Assembly: GCA_002839245.1 (NCBI GenBank)
Contig: PGXR01000071.1
Coordinates: 6,773-19,398, forward strand
DNA: 12,626 nucleotides
Origin: Spirochaetae bacterium HGW-Spirochaetae-7
GTDB taxonomy: Bacteria; Spirochaetota; Spirochaetia; Treponematales; UBA12059
Direction of reading: 5' to 3'
Within the stretch, counting starts at the first letter, position 1; each line of letters opens with the position of its first letter. The notes under the pieces were generated by a model that did no database searches, was not told the origin of the DNA, and worked only from the letters and a program-made list of their open reading frames with translations. Made by a program: the position numbers and the translations under genes. Below are positions 5,635 to 12,626 of this stretch, piece by piece.

Positions 5635-8172
5635 ATGAAAATCCTGACCCATACCGTAAAGCCCAAGATACCCGAATCGCTCGCGCCCCTCGACGAGATG
5701 GCCCACAACCTGTGGATATCGTGGAATTTCGACGCGATAATGCTGTTCATCAGGCTTGATTACGACATATGGAGCCATTCCCGGCAGAACCCCGCCAAGA
5801 TGCTCGGCATGGTGCCGCAGGAGCGTTTCGACTCGGCCGCGGCCGACGATTCGTACCTGGCGGCCCTCCGCGAGGTCTATGGCAAGTTCCAGGCCTACAA
5901 GAAGGCCCAGCCGTGGTACAAGGGCGACTACACGGACTCGGTGGCGTATTTTTCCATGGAATACGGCATGGACTCGTCGCTGCCGATCTATTCGGGCGGC
6001 CTGGGCATCCTGTCGGGCGACCACATGAAGACGAGTTCCGACCTGGGTCTGCCCCTCGTCGGCGTCGGCCTTCTGTACAGGCAGGGTTACTTCATCCAGC
6101 AGCTGAACGCCGACGGCTACCAGCAGGAAGAGTATCCGGAGAACGACTGGTACAACATGCCGGTCCGCCGCTGCGAGACCAAGGCCGGGGACCCGGTAAA
6201 GATAACGGTTGAAATGGCTGGCGAGCACATCGTCGCGCAGGTATGGGAAGTCAAGGTAGGACGCTCGTCGCTGTACCTTCTCGACACCAACATCGACGAG
6301 AACGTGCCCGCAAACAGGACCATCACGGCGACGCTGTACGGCGGGGACAAGGAGACGAGGATACGCCAGGAGATTCTCCTCGGCATAGGCGGCATCCGCG
6401 CCCTGCGCGCGGTCGGCGTCAATCCTGTCGTCGCCCACATGAACGAAGGCCACGCCGCCTTCCTTGGCCTGGAACGCATCCGCGAGGTGATGGCCGACAA
6501 GGGGCTGTCTTTTGCCCAGGCAGCCCAGGCGCTGTGGGCTACGAACATCTTCACGACGCATACGCCGGTGCCAGCCGGCAACGAGCGCTTTGGCATCGAC
6601 CTGATGGAGAAATACTTCCGGGGCTGGTCCGGCCAGCTCGGCCTCGACTGGAAGGCCTTTCTCGCCCTCGGCAGGGAGCGGTCCGGCGACGATACGGAGC
6701 CGTTCTGCATGACGGTACTGGCGCTCAGGCTGTCGGCCTACGCCAATGGCGTCTCCGAGCTGCACGGCCACGTGTCGCGCGAAATGTGGAAGGCCATCTG
6801 GCCGGGCCTGACGACCGACGAGGTGCCGATAGGCTTCGTGACCAATGGCGTCCACCCCAGGACCTGGATCCCGTACACCCTGCTGGAGGTTCTCGACCGC
6901 TATTTCGGGCCGCGCTTCGCCGAGGAACCGACCGACCTCGATACCTGGGACCGCATAGACCGCATCAGCGACGACGAACTGTGGCGCACGCACGAGCGCA
7001 GGCGCGAGCGCCTCGTCGTGTTCGCCCGGGACAGGCTCAAGAAGGAAATGCGCCGGATGGGCGTATCGGAGAAGGGCCTGGCCCGCGCCGACGACGCGCT
7101 GTCTCCGTCCGCGCTGACCATAAGCTTCGCTCGCCGCTTCGCGACCTACAAGCGCGGCAACCTCCTTCTGTCCGACCCCGACAGGCTGTTGCGCCTGCTG
7201 TCCGACAAGGACAGGCCGCTGCAGATAATATTCGCCGGCAAGGCCCATCCCCACGACATGCCGGGCAAGGAAATCATCAAGGAGCTCGTCCATTTCTCGC
7301 GCCGCGACGATGTGGCCGGACGCATCGTCTTCCTCGAGGATTACGACATGACGATGGCCCGCTACATGACCTCCGGCTCCGACATCTGGCTCAATACGCC
7401 CCGCCGGCCCCTCGAGGCGTCGGGTACCAGCGGCATGAAGGCCGGCATGAACGGCGTGCTCAACTGCTCGGTGCTTGACGGCTGGTGGGCCGAGGGATAC
7501 TCGCCGGAAAACGGCTGGGCCATAGGCAAGGGAGAAGAATATGCCGACACCGAGCTGCAGGACGAGATAGAGTCAAAGGCGCTGTACGATCTCCTCGAGC
7601 GCGAGATCATCCCGACCTTCTACGACCGCGGCCGTGACGGCCTGCCCCGCGACTGGATCAAGATGATGAAGGCGTCGATACACGACGTCGGCAAGAACTT
7701 CTCCTTCCACCGGACGCTGATGGAATATACCAACCGCTATTACCTGCCGGCGATGGAGAACGCTCGCCTGCTCAAGACCAAGGGCTTCGACAGCGCCAAG
7801 GCAACGGCCGACTACCTGGAGCTCGCGCGCCGGGAGTGGCCCAACGTGGTCGTCGAGGATGTGCGTTCGTCGGCCAGGCCGGTCATGGAGCGCGGCGAGA
7901 CCGTGCGGGTAGAAGCCAGGGTGCGTACTGGCGCGCTGAGCACTGACCAGGTCTGCGTCGAGCTGTACCATGGCCCCGTTGGTAGTACCGGGGAGATACA
8001 TCAGCCGGTGCGGGTCGAGATGAAGCCCGGCAAGTCGCAGGGAGGCTTCTGGGATTATTCCGTCGAGGTGGCCTGCGAGGCGACCGGCCAGCACGGCTAC
8101 GCGGTGCGCGTCCTGCCCCACCACGCCGGCCTCGTCCACCCCTTCGTGCCTGGCTTGGTACGATGGGCCTGA
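5635..8172 (+). CDS. glgP: Alpha-glucan (glycogen/maltodextrin) phosphorylase
   Basis: Cytoplasmic PLP-dependent glycosyltransferase family 35 enzyme that releases glucose-1-phosphate from alpha-1,4-glucans by phosphorolysis. The 845-residue product belongs to the shorter bacterial/archaeal alpha-glucan phosphorylase type: it begins with a DUF3417-like segment (LDEMAHNLWISWNFDAI, within about 19-38) rather than the glycogen phosphorylase N-terminus of animals and E. coli. Then come YFSMEYGMDSSLPIYSGGLG (105-124), HMNEGH (268-273), TTHTPVPAGNERF with His309, and EASGTSGMKAGMNG, where Lys602 should carry the PLP Schiff base. A beta-rich C-terminal domain (about 738-845) completes this subfamily. 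ATG 5635 is chosen because it gives the family N-terminus with GGTGG a few bases upstream; the open frame extends 5' but into nagB. It probably works on storage glycogen or imported maltodextrins. It ends 21 bp before a strong terminator. Confidence 0.96.
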   Translation: MKILTHTVKPKIPESLAPLDEMAHNLWISWNFDAIMLFIRLDYDIWSHSRQNPAKMLGMVPQERFDSAAADDSYLAALREVYGKFQAYKKAQPWYKGDYTDSVAYFSMEYGMDSSLPIYSGGLGILSGDHMKTSSDLGLPLVGVGLLYRQGYFIQQLNADGYQQEEYPENDWYNMPVRRCETKAGDPVKITVEMAGEHIVAQVWEVKVGRSSLYLLDTNIDENVPANRTITATLYGGDKETRIRQEILLGIGGIRALRAVGVNPVVAHMNEGHAAFLGLERIREVMADKGLSFAQAAQALWATNIFTTHTPVPAGNERFGIDLMEKYFRGWSGQLGLDWKAFLALGRERSGDDTEPFCMTVLALRLSAYANGVSELHGHVSREMWKAIWPGLTTDEVPIGFVTNGVHPRTWIPYTLLEVLDRYFGPRFAEEPTDLDTWDRIDRISDDELWRTHERRRERLVVFARDRLKKEMRRMGVSEKGLARADDALSPSALTISFARRFATYKRGNLLLSDPDRLLRLLSDKDRPLQIIFAGKAHPHDMPGKEIIKELVHFSRRDDVAGRIVFLEDYDMTMARYMTSGSDIWLNTPRRPLEASGTSGMKAGMNGVLNCSVLDGWWAEGYSPENGWAIGKGEEYADTELQDEIESKALYDLLEREIIPTFYDRGRDGLPRDWIKMMKASIHDVGKNFSFHRTLMEYTNRYYLPAMENARLLKTKGFDSAKATADYLELARREWPNVVVEDVRSSARPVMERGETVRVEARVRTGALSTDQVCVELYHGPVGSTGEIHQPVRVEMKPGKSQGGFWDYSVEVACEATGQHGYAVRVLPHHAGLVHPFVPGLVRWA

Positions 8173-8193
8173 CAGACGCTTGACCGCCAGGCA

Positions 8194-8227
8194 GTGCTAA
8201 AAAAGCCGTTGGCGGCTTTTTCAGCAC
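8194..8227 (+). terminator. Stem-loop terminator between convergent glgP and malic enzyme genes
   Basis: The core stem is GCCG/CGGC with a TTGG loop, flanked by A6 on the left and T5 on the right which also pair, then an outer GTGCT/AGCAC (8194-8198 with 8223-8227). Because A-run and T-run lie on opposite sides, the same hairpin works as an intrinsic terminator on both strands. It sits between the glgP stop (8172) and the malic enzyme stop (8237), which fits termination of both convergent units. Confidence 0.88.
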
Positions 8228-8236
8228 CCTGCGGCC

Positions 8237-9688
8237 CTAGACCTGCGTGAGCGCCCAGTCCCGGGCTTCGAGGATCATCGACTCGGGAGGCTCTGCGATG
8301 AACCCTTCCTTGATCATGGAATCGAAGAGCTTCCTGGAATTTTCAATATCCTTTTTTGCCCAGGCGTATACTTCATCGCGCGTCTTGGGTATGCGCGCCA
8401 GGCCTTCCTTGACTGCCTGTTCTGCAACGTCGGCCGCTTCTACCGCGAAAACGTCGCTCTCGTCCATGCGCGGAACGATGTTGTCGGGGTTGATGCCGCG
8501 TGCCTGGGCAAAATTGGCCAGGGAATACGCGCACCGGATAGCCATCGTGTCGGATATCTTCTTGGCGCGGACCGCCAGCGCCCCTTTCAGGAGCCCGGGG
8601 AAGCATATCGAATTGTTGACCTGGTTCGGGAAGTCTCCCCTGCCGGTAGCCACGATAAAAGCTCCGGCTTCCTTGGCTGCGTGGGGCCAGATTTCAGGAA
8701 CGGGATTCGCGCAGACAAAGACGATCGACTTCGGGGCCATGGCCCTGATCCATTCTGGCTTTACGGTGTCCGGGCCCGGAGTCGACAGCGCGACGAGCAC
8801 GTCGGCGCCGTTGAAGGCTTCCTCATGCGTCAACACGTTCTTTGGATTCGTGCTCTGGCAGAGTTCCCATTTCCGGTAATTGGCGGGGTCGGACGCGATG
8901 TCCTTCCTGCCGGAATGCAGCGCTCCCTTGGTGTCGAACAGTATGATGTTCTCGCCTTTGGCGCCGTCAAGCATCAACAGGCGGGCGATGGTGGTGTTCG
9001 CGGCTCCCGCTCCTAGCAGGACTATCTTGACATCGGGGATTTTTTTCCCGGCGAGGATGAGCGCGTTGATGATTCCCGCGAGGGTCACGCACGCGGTACC
9101 CTGCGCGTCGTCATGCCATACGGGGATATCGCACGCGTCCCGCAGGTCGTCCAGAACCCGGAAGCAGTTCGGCTGGCTGATATCCTCCAGATTGACCGCG
9201 CCGAACGAGTGCTGACACATTTTTACGAATTCGATTATCTTCTGCGGATCATTCTTGCCGTCCGGTCCCTTAGAGTCGACGCACAGGGGAACGGCATCGA
9301 CGCCGCCGAGATATTTCATGATGAGGGCTTTCCCCTCCATCACGCCGAGCCCCCCGGAAGGAGTGCAGTCGCCGTCTCCCAGGACGCGCGTCGAATCGGA
9401 AATGACCGCGACGGTGTTGCCCCGGCACGTCGTCTCGAATGAAATGTCGTTGTCGTCGCGGATCGACGTGGAAATTTTAGACACGCCGGGCGTGTACCAG
9501 ACGTTGAACCAGTTGAATCCGTAAATTCCGCATTTCGGGACCATCTGTATCTTGCCGCCGTAATAGCGGTGGGCGGCGACCGATAGGCGCTTGAGGAATA
9601 AGGTCTTGGCCTGGGCCTTCTTGTCCTTGGACAGGGCGTCAGGGAAAAGCGAGTCGATCTTTTCGAGGGACAGGGTCGATGATTTCAT
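8237..9688 (-). CDS. Malic enzyme (malate dehydrogenase, decarboxylating)
   Basis: Converts malate to pyruvate and CO2 with reduction of NAD or NADP; cytoplasmic. The 483-residue product is of the short bacterial type without a phosphotransacetylase domain. Seen: YTPGV with catalytic Tyr65, VMEGKALIMKYLGG with catalytic Lys120, NLEDI (166-170) and WHDDAQGTA (191-199) with the metal-binding Glu/Asp residues, a Rossmann motif LLGAGAANTTIARLL (224-238), and ATGRGDFPNQVNNSICFPG (347-365). The segment before the catalytic Lys reads RVLGDGDCTPSGGLG instead of the commoner LGNIGxxAALP, marking a distinct subclade. Asp252 at the end of the second beta strand hints at NAD but does not settle it. ATG 9688 is chosen over the TTG one codon upstream because GGAG then lies at a normal seven-nt distance. 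It is the second gene of a two-gene operon, 12 bp after the dehydrogenase. Confidence 0.93.
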   Translation of the reverse strand: MKSSTLSLEKIDSLFPDALSKDKKAQAKTLFLKRLSVAAHRYYGGKIQMVPKCGIYGFNWFNVWYTPGVSKISTSIRDDNDISFETTCRGNTVAVISDSTRVLGDGDCTPSGGLGVMEGKALIMKYLGGVDAVPLCVDSKGPDGKNDPQKIIEFVKMCQHSFGAVNLEDISQPNCFRVLDDLRDACDIPVWHDDAQGTACVTLAGIINALILAGKKIPDVKIVLLGAGAANTTIARLLMLDGAKGENIILFDTKGALHSGRKDIASDPANYRKWELCQSTNPKNVLTHEEAFNGADVLVALSTPGPDTVKPEWIRAMAPKSIVFVCANPVPEIWPHAAKEAGAFIVATGRGDFPNQVNNSICFPGLLKGALAVRAKKISDTMAIRCAYSLANFAQARGINPDNIVPRMDESDVFAVEAADVAEQAVKEGLARIPKTRDEVYAWAKKDIENSRKLFDSMIKEGFIAEPPESMILEARDWALTQV

Positions 9689-9700
9689 CAATTTCTCCGT

Positions 9701-10825
9701 TTATTTCTTCCAGGGGAAGGTGTACTGCGAAAGGCCAAGCTCAGCCTGGAGTTGTTCGAACTGGGCGCGTTCCACTTCGTCGAGCGGCACGCCTTTAGTC
9801 TTCCTGTCCTGCCATGCATCCCATTCCGGTTCACCCGCCGTCCAGATCCTGTCCTGCCCGGGCGCTTTTTTCGACGCGCGGAGCTGCCTGCATATATCGC
9901 CTGCGGTCTTCTTGAAGGAAGGAACGTCGGTAAACGCGTTGATGTCGATGGCCATGAAGAAATGACCCAGCTTGTACGGAACCTTCTTGCCGTTCTCGAA
10001 ACCCAGGAGGCTCTTGAGAAAGGCTCCCTGCTGGAGCGCCGACGAGAGTATCTCGACGACCGCCGCCCATCCGTATCCCTTGTAGCCGCCGCCTTCCTCG
10101 CCGATGCCGCCGACCGGCGTGAGCGCCGCGGTGCCCTTTACGAGATCCTCGAGAACCTGGACGGAATCGGTCTTGGTCTTGCCGTCGGCGCCGATCACCC
10201 AGCCCGGGGGTAGATCCTTTTTCTGCCGAGCGTATACTTCGATTTTCCCGCGCTGTGAAACCGATGTCGCGCAGTCGATGACGAAGGGGAAGTCCTCGTC
10301 GGTAGGTATGCCGAAGGTAAGCGGGTTAGTACCGAGCATGTTTTCGACGCCGAACGTGGGAGCGATCGACGGACGGGCGTTCGTGCCCGTGAAGCCTATC
10401 ATTCCCGCCTTGATCGCCATCAGGGAATAATATCCGGCAATGCCGTAGTGGTTTGAATTGCGGACCGCCACCATTCCCATGCCGAACTTCCTTGCCTTGT
10501 CGATCGCCATCTGCATGCCCCGCACCGAGACGACCTGGCCCATCCCGTTGTTGGCGTCGAGAACCGCCGTCGTGGGACCCTCGCGTATGATGTCGATCTT
10601 TGTTACAGGATTTATCTGTTTTTCCTTGATACGGTCGATATAGATAGGCTTGAGCCTCCCGACGCCATGCGAATCGATGCCCCGCTTGTCTGCCGTTATA
10701 AGGACATCCGCGCAAATCCTGGCATCTTCCGGCGGAACGCCGAATCCCTTGAAAACATCCACCATGAAGCGTTCGACAGTGTCGAAATCCCACCAGACTG
10801 CACCCTCGGTTGAAAAAGCACTCAT
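9701..10825 (-). CDS. LDH2/MDH2-family malate-type 2-hydroxyacid dehydrogenase
   Basis: NAD(P)-dependent oxidoreductase of the LDH2/MDH oxidoreductase family (PF02615), which is unrelated to classical malate or lactate dehydrogenases. Known members oxidise malate, sulfolactate, ureidoglycolate or reduce diketogulonate or cyclic imino acids, so substrate is not fixed by family. The 374-residue product shows DSHGVGRL with His53 (51-58), RNSNHYGIAGYYS (122-134), GTNPLTFGIP (165-174), DCATS (184-188) and GGGYKGYGWA (245-254), all family hallmarks. ATG 10825 is chosen because GGAGG lies seven bases upstream (10833-10837 on the minus strand); an ATG 24 bases further up would place that site inside the gene. 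First gene of the operon; the malic enzyme 12 bp downstream makes malate the likeliest substrate, by context only. Confidence 0.92.
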   Translation of the reverse strand: MSAFSTEGAVWWDFDTVERFMVDVFKGFGVPPEDARICADVLITADKRGIDSHGVGRLKPIYIDRIKEKQINPVTKIDIIREGPTTAVLDANNGMGQVVSVRGMQMAIDKARKFGMGMVAVRNSNHYGIAGYYSLMAIKAGMIGFTGTNARPSIAPTFGVENMLGTNPLTFGIPTDEDFPFVIDCATSVSQRGKIEVYARQKKDLPPGWVIGADGKTKTDSVQVLEDLVKGTAALTPVGGIGEEGGGYKGYGWAAVVEILSSALQQGAFLKSLLGFENGKKVPYKLGHFFMAIDINAFTDVPSFKKTAGDICRQLRASKKAPGQDRIWTAGEPEWDAWQDRKTKGVPLDEVERAQFEQLQAELGLSQYTFPWKK

Positions 10826-10852
10826 AAAAAAACCTCCAGAATTTATCATGCA

Positions 10853-10881
10853 AGTATAGTCCGTGGCTGTAGTTTATACAA
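10853..10881 (-). promoter_or_regulatory. Promoter of the malate dehydrogenase-malic enzyme operon
   Basis: On the minus strand TTGTAT (10881-10876), a 17-base spacer and TATACT (10858-10853) form a sigma70-like promoter with a 5 of 6 -10 box and a weak -35. An AT-rich stretch lies directly upstream. Transcription would start near 10846, about 20 nt before the start codon and just upstream of GGAGG. Confidence 0.5.
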
Positions 10882-11071
10882 GAAAAAAATAAATATTAAC
10901 GTGTGTCGGGAAGCATGTCACGCATGCGGAAAGGCTGCGGGCTCGGTAGCCAAAAGAAAGCCAGGCTGGGTATGGAGGAGCCGGGAGTCCCTGCGTAGCC
11001 GGCCGATGCAGGTCCTGTGTCGCTTTGGACCGAGGCTGTGTTATAGTCGGGCGAAATCACGAAAAGGAGAC

Positions 11072-11099
11072 TTGTTTGATCCTGTGCCGCGCTTATAAT
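11072..11099 (+). promoter_or_regulatory. Promoter of the GlpA-like flavoprotein operon
   Basis: TTGTTT (11072-11077), a 16-base spacer and a perfect TATAAT (11094-11099) predict a start near 11106, about 32 nt before the GTG at 11138. The leader contains GGGAGG six nt before the start codon. Confidence 0.6.
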
Positions 11100-11137
11100 C
11101 GGAATGAACGACAGGATACGAACCAGGGAGGATCGCG

Positions 11138-12577
11138 GTGAAGACTGGATCGGGACGGTACGATGTCTGCATCATCGGAGCCGGCGTCTGCGGCGTGAAT
11201 ATAGCCAGGCGCTTGTCCGCCTACGAACTCGACGTGGTACTCGTGGAAAAGGAAGCCGATGTATCGTTCGGCACCTCGAAGGCAAACTCCGGAATCGTGC
11301 ATGGAGGCTTCCATACCGGCAAGAACCACCTGAAGGCCCGGCTCGAGCTGCAGGGGGCGATGATGTTCGACAGGTTGCGCCAGGAGCTCGACTTCCCGTT
11401 CAGGCGCTGCGGCATCGTAGTCGCCGCGATGCACGAGGACGAGATGCGCGCCATCGAGCAGCTGTACATGCAGGGCGTCGACAACGGCGTCATCGGCATA
11501 GAGATGTGCTCGCGGGCGAGGATGCTGGAACTCGAACCCAAGCTCAATTCCGACGTCGTCGGCGGCCTCTGGGTCCCGGGGGGCGGCATAGTCGAGCCCT
11601 ACCGCTTCGTGTTCGCGCTGGTCGAGAGCGCGATGAAGAACGGCGTCGAGAAGCTGACGGATTTCAAGGTCGAGTCCGGGGCGCACAACGGAGACGAGTG
11701 GACCGTGCGCGCGGCCGACGGGCGCCAGATCACGGCCCGGTACGTGGTCAACGCCGCCGGCCTCTGGGCTGACGACGTTTCAAAGGCCTTCGGGGCGGAG
11801 GACTTCGAGATAAAGCCGCGCAAGGGCGAGTACTACCTGCTTGACCGCCTGACCAAGGCGCGGCCCGAACGCGTGGTATTCCCCGTGCCGACGAGCATCT
11901 CCAAAGGCATGCTCGTGGTTCCCACGGTCGAGGGCACCGTGCTCATCGGGCCGACCGCCGAGGAGATAGACGACAAGACGGACCTGGCGACGACGCGAGA
12001 GCAGCTGGAGAAGATACTGTCTTCAGCCAGGGCGATGGTGCCGTCGATATCGGAATACGACGTGATCACGAGCTTCGCCGGGCTTCGCCCGACGCTCGAG
12101 GATGACTTCTACATCGCGCCCAGCGCCCGCGTCCCGTCTTTCATCCAGGTAGCCGGCATCGAGTCGCCCGGCCTTACCGCCAGCCCGGCCATCGGCGAGT
12201 ATGTAAAGGATCTCCTCAAGAAGGAGGGACTTCGACTCTCCGAAAAGCCCGACTATGATCCGTTCCTGGCCAGCAGGATCCACGTCAAGGACCTGACGCC
12301 ATTCGAGGTCGATACGCTTGCCAAGGGCGATCCGGCCTGGGCGAACATGATATGCCGCTGCGAGAAGGTATCCGAGGCGGAAATTGTCGAGGCCATCAAG
12401 GCAGGGCATACGACCCTCGACGGCATCAAGTATTTTACCCGGGCCCAGATGGGCCGTTGCCAGGGCGGATTCTGCACATACAAGATCATCAAGATACTGA
12501 TGCGCGAGACAGGGCTGCCGTGGGATCAAATTACGAAGAACGGCGGAACGAGCCACGTTCTCAAGGACGCGCTATGA
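11138..12577 (+). CDS. GlpA-like FAD oxidoreductase with C-terminal [2Fe-2S] BFD-like domain
   Basis: Predicted FAD-dependent dehydrogenase of the DAO superfamily, related to anaerobic glycerol-3-phosphate dehydrogenase subunit A; likely oxidises glycerol-3-phosphate or a similar substrate. The 479-residue product has the dinucleotide-binding fold YDVCIIGAGVCGVNIARRL (8-26) and VVLVEKE (33-39). It also has SKANSGIVHGGFH (47-59), VNAAGLWADDV (204-214), and a C-terminal FAD motif near SFAGLRPTLEDDF (312-324). A BFD-like domain (about 404-455) carries Cys406 and Cys408 (CRC) with Cys441 and Cys446 (CQGGFC), four ligands for a [2Fe-2S] cluster. No membrane segment is seen; in related systems electrons pass to partner flavoproteins. 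GTG 11138 is chosen because GGGAGG lies six nt upstream. It overlaps the next gene by four bases. An amine or other hydroxyacid oxidase role cannot be excluded. Confidence 0.85.
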   Translation: MKTGSGRYDVCIIGAGVCGVNIARRLSAYELDVVLVEKEADVSFGTSKANSGIVHGGFHTGKNHLKARLELQGAMMFDRLRQELDFPFRRCGIVVAAMHEDEMRAIEQLYMQGVDNGVIGIEMCSRARMLELEPKLNSDVVGGLWVPGGGIVEPYRFVFALVESAMKNGVEKLTDFKVESGAHNGDEWTVRAADGRQITARYVVNAAGLWADDVSKAFGAEDFEIKPRKGEYYLLDRLTKARPERVVFPVPTSISKGMLVVPTVEGTVLIGPTAEEIDDKTDLATTREQLEKILSSARAMVPSISEYDVITSFAGLRPTLEDDFYIAPSARVPSFIQVAGIESPGLTASPAIGEYVKDLLKKEGLRLSEKPDYDPFLASRIHVKDLTPFEVDTLAKGDPAWANMICRCEKVSEAEIVEAIKAGHTTLDGIKYFTRAQMGRCQGGFCTYKIIKILMRETGLPWDQITKNGGTSHVLKDAL

Positions 12578-12626
12578 AAGACCTGGAGTTTGATTCGGTA
12601 GTTATTGGAGGCGGGGCTGCCGGCAT
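12574..12626 (+). CDS. Second flavoprotein/NAD(P)H oxidoreductase, 3' end missing
   Basis: Only 17 codons lie in the window. They start with ATG overlapping the stop of the preceding gene (ATGA), implying translational coupling. Residues 8-17 (SVVIGGGAAG) are the start of a Rossmann FAD- or NAD-binding fold with a GxGxxG motif. In many anaerobes a gene of this kind, often a pyridine-nucleotide-disulfide oxidoreductase-like flavoprotein, follows the GlpA-like gene and forms a complex with it. The family assignment rests on this short stretch plus context. Confidence 0.7.
   Translation, partial: MKDLEFDSVVIGGGAAG

Larger units (their letters stand above)
10826..11137. other. Divergent intergenic control region
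   Basis: This 312-bp gap separates the minus-strand malate operon from the plus-strand flavoprotein operon. It holds one promoter for each side (described separately) and an AT-rich patch at about 10871-10900, resembling an UP element upstream of the malate-operon promoter. The GC-rich middle (10901-11040) contains no convincing gene; its open frame of 65 codons has no start with ribosome-binding site. A TATAGT at 11042-11047 lacks a good -35. Confidence 0.6.

Noticed and set aside
5575..7293. Long open frame (572 codons) on the minus strand opposite glgP
   Set aside because: It is a codon-bias shadow of glgP: no family motifs, no ribosome-binding site, and glgP is unmistakable on the other strand.
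6243..7478. Open frame of 411 codons on the plus strand within glgP
   Set aside because: Composition is Arg/Pro/Gly-rich, typical of a shifted frame in GC-rich DNA; it lies wholly inside glgP.
10901..11098. 65-codon frame in the divergent intergenic region
   Set aside because: Begins without a ribosome-binding site and ends inside the -10 box of the flavoprotein operon; no similarity recognised.
1..12626. Mobile element, phage, defence system, tRNA or rRNA
   Set aside because: No transposase, integrase, terminal repeats, phage structural genes, defence domains or structural RNA sequence was recognised on either strand.

Overview
The window is GC-rich (roughly 60-65% by eye), gene-dense chromosomal DNA of bacterial type. 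It carries mostly recognisable central and carbohydrate metabolism plus one unusual degenerate helicase. The taxon cannot be fixed from the sequence alone. A GC-rich member of the Spirochaetota is my best guess (low confidence), from the combination of gene types and the frequent use of ATA (Ile) and AGG (Arg) codons in a high-GC background. No transposase, integrase, CRISPR array, tRNA or rRNA was recognised.

Layout. (1) 2-661 (+): 3' part of an HDOD signalling-domain gene. It converges with, and overlaps by 50 bp, a minus-strand VanY-type D,D-carboxypeptidase lipoprotein gene (612-1478). (2) 1542-5522 (+): a good sigma70-like promoter drives a 600-residue protein that has the fold signature of a DEAD-box RNA helicase but has lost its catalytic motifs and carries a long basic, disordered tail. 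It is followed closely by nagA and nagB, which convert N-acetylglucosamine-6-phosphate to fructose-6-phosphate. (3) 5635-8172 (+): glgP, an alpha-glucan phosphorylase with the DUF3417 N-terminus, ending at a strong stem-loop terminator that probably works in both directions. (4) 8237-10825 (-): a two-gene operon, transcribed toward glgP, of an LDH2/MDH2-family NAD(P)-dependent 2-hydroxyacid (malate-type) dehydrogenase and a malic enzyme, with only 12 bp between them. (5) 10826-11137: a divergent control region with a promoter for each side. (6) 11138-12626 (+): a GlpA-like FAD oxidoreductase fused to a BFD-like [2Fe-2S] domain, overlapping by 4 bp (ATGA) the start of a second flavoprotein gene that runs out of the window.

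How they fit together: nagA/nagB and glgP feed amino-sugar and glycogen/maltodextrin carbon into hexose phosphates. The malate pair produces pyruvate and reduced nicotinamide. The GlpA-like unit probably oxidises glycerol-3-phosphate or a related substrate. This is consistent with a fermentative heterotroph, which is inference. The least ordinary item is the degenerate helicase; no clearly new multi-gene system is visible.
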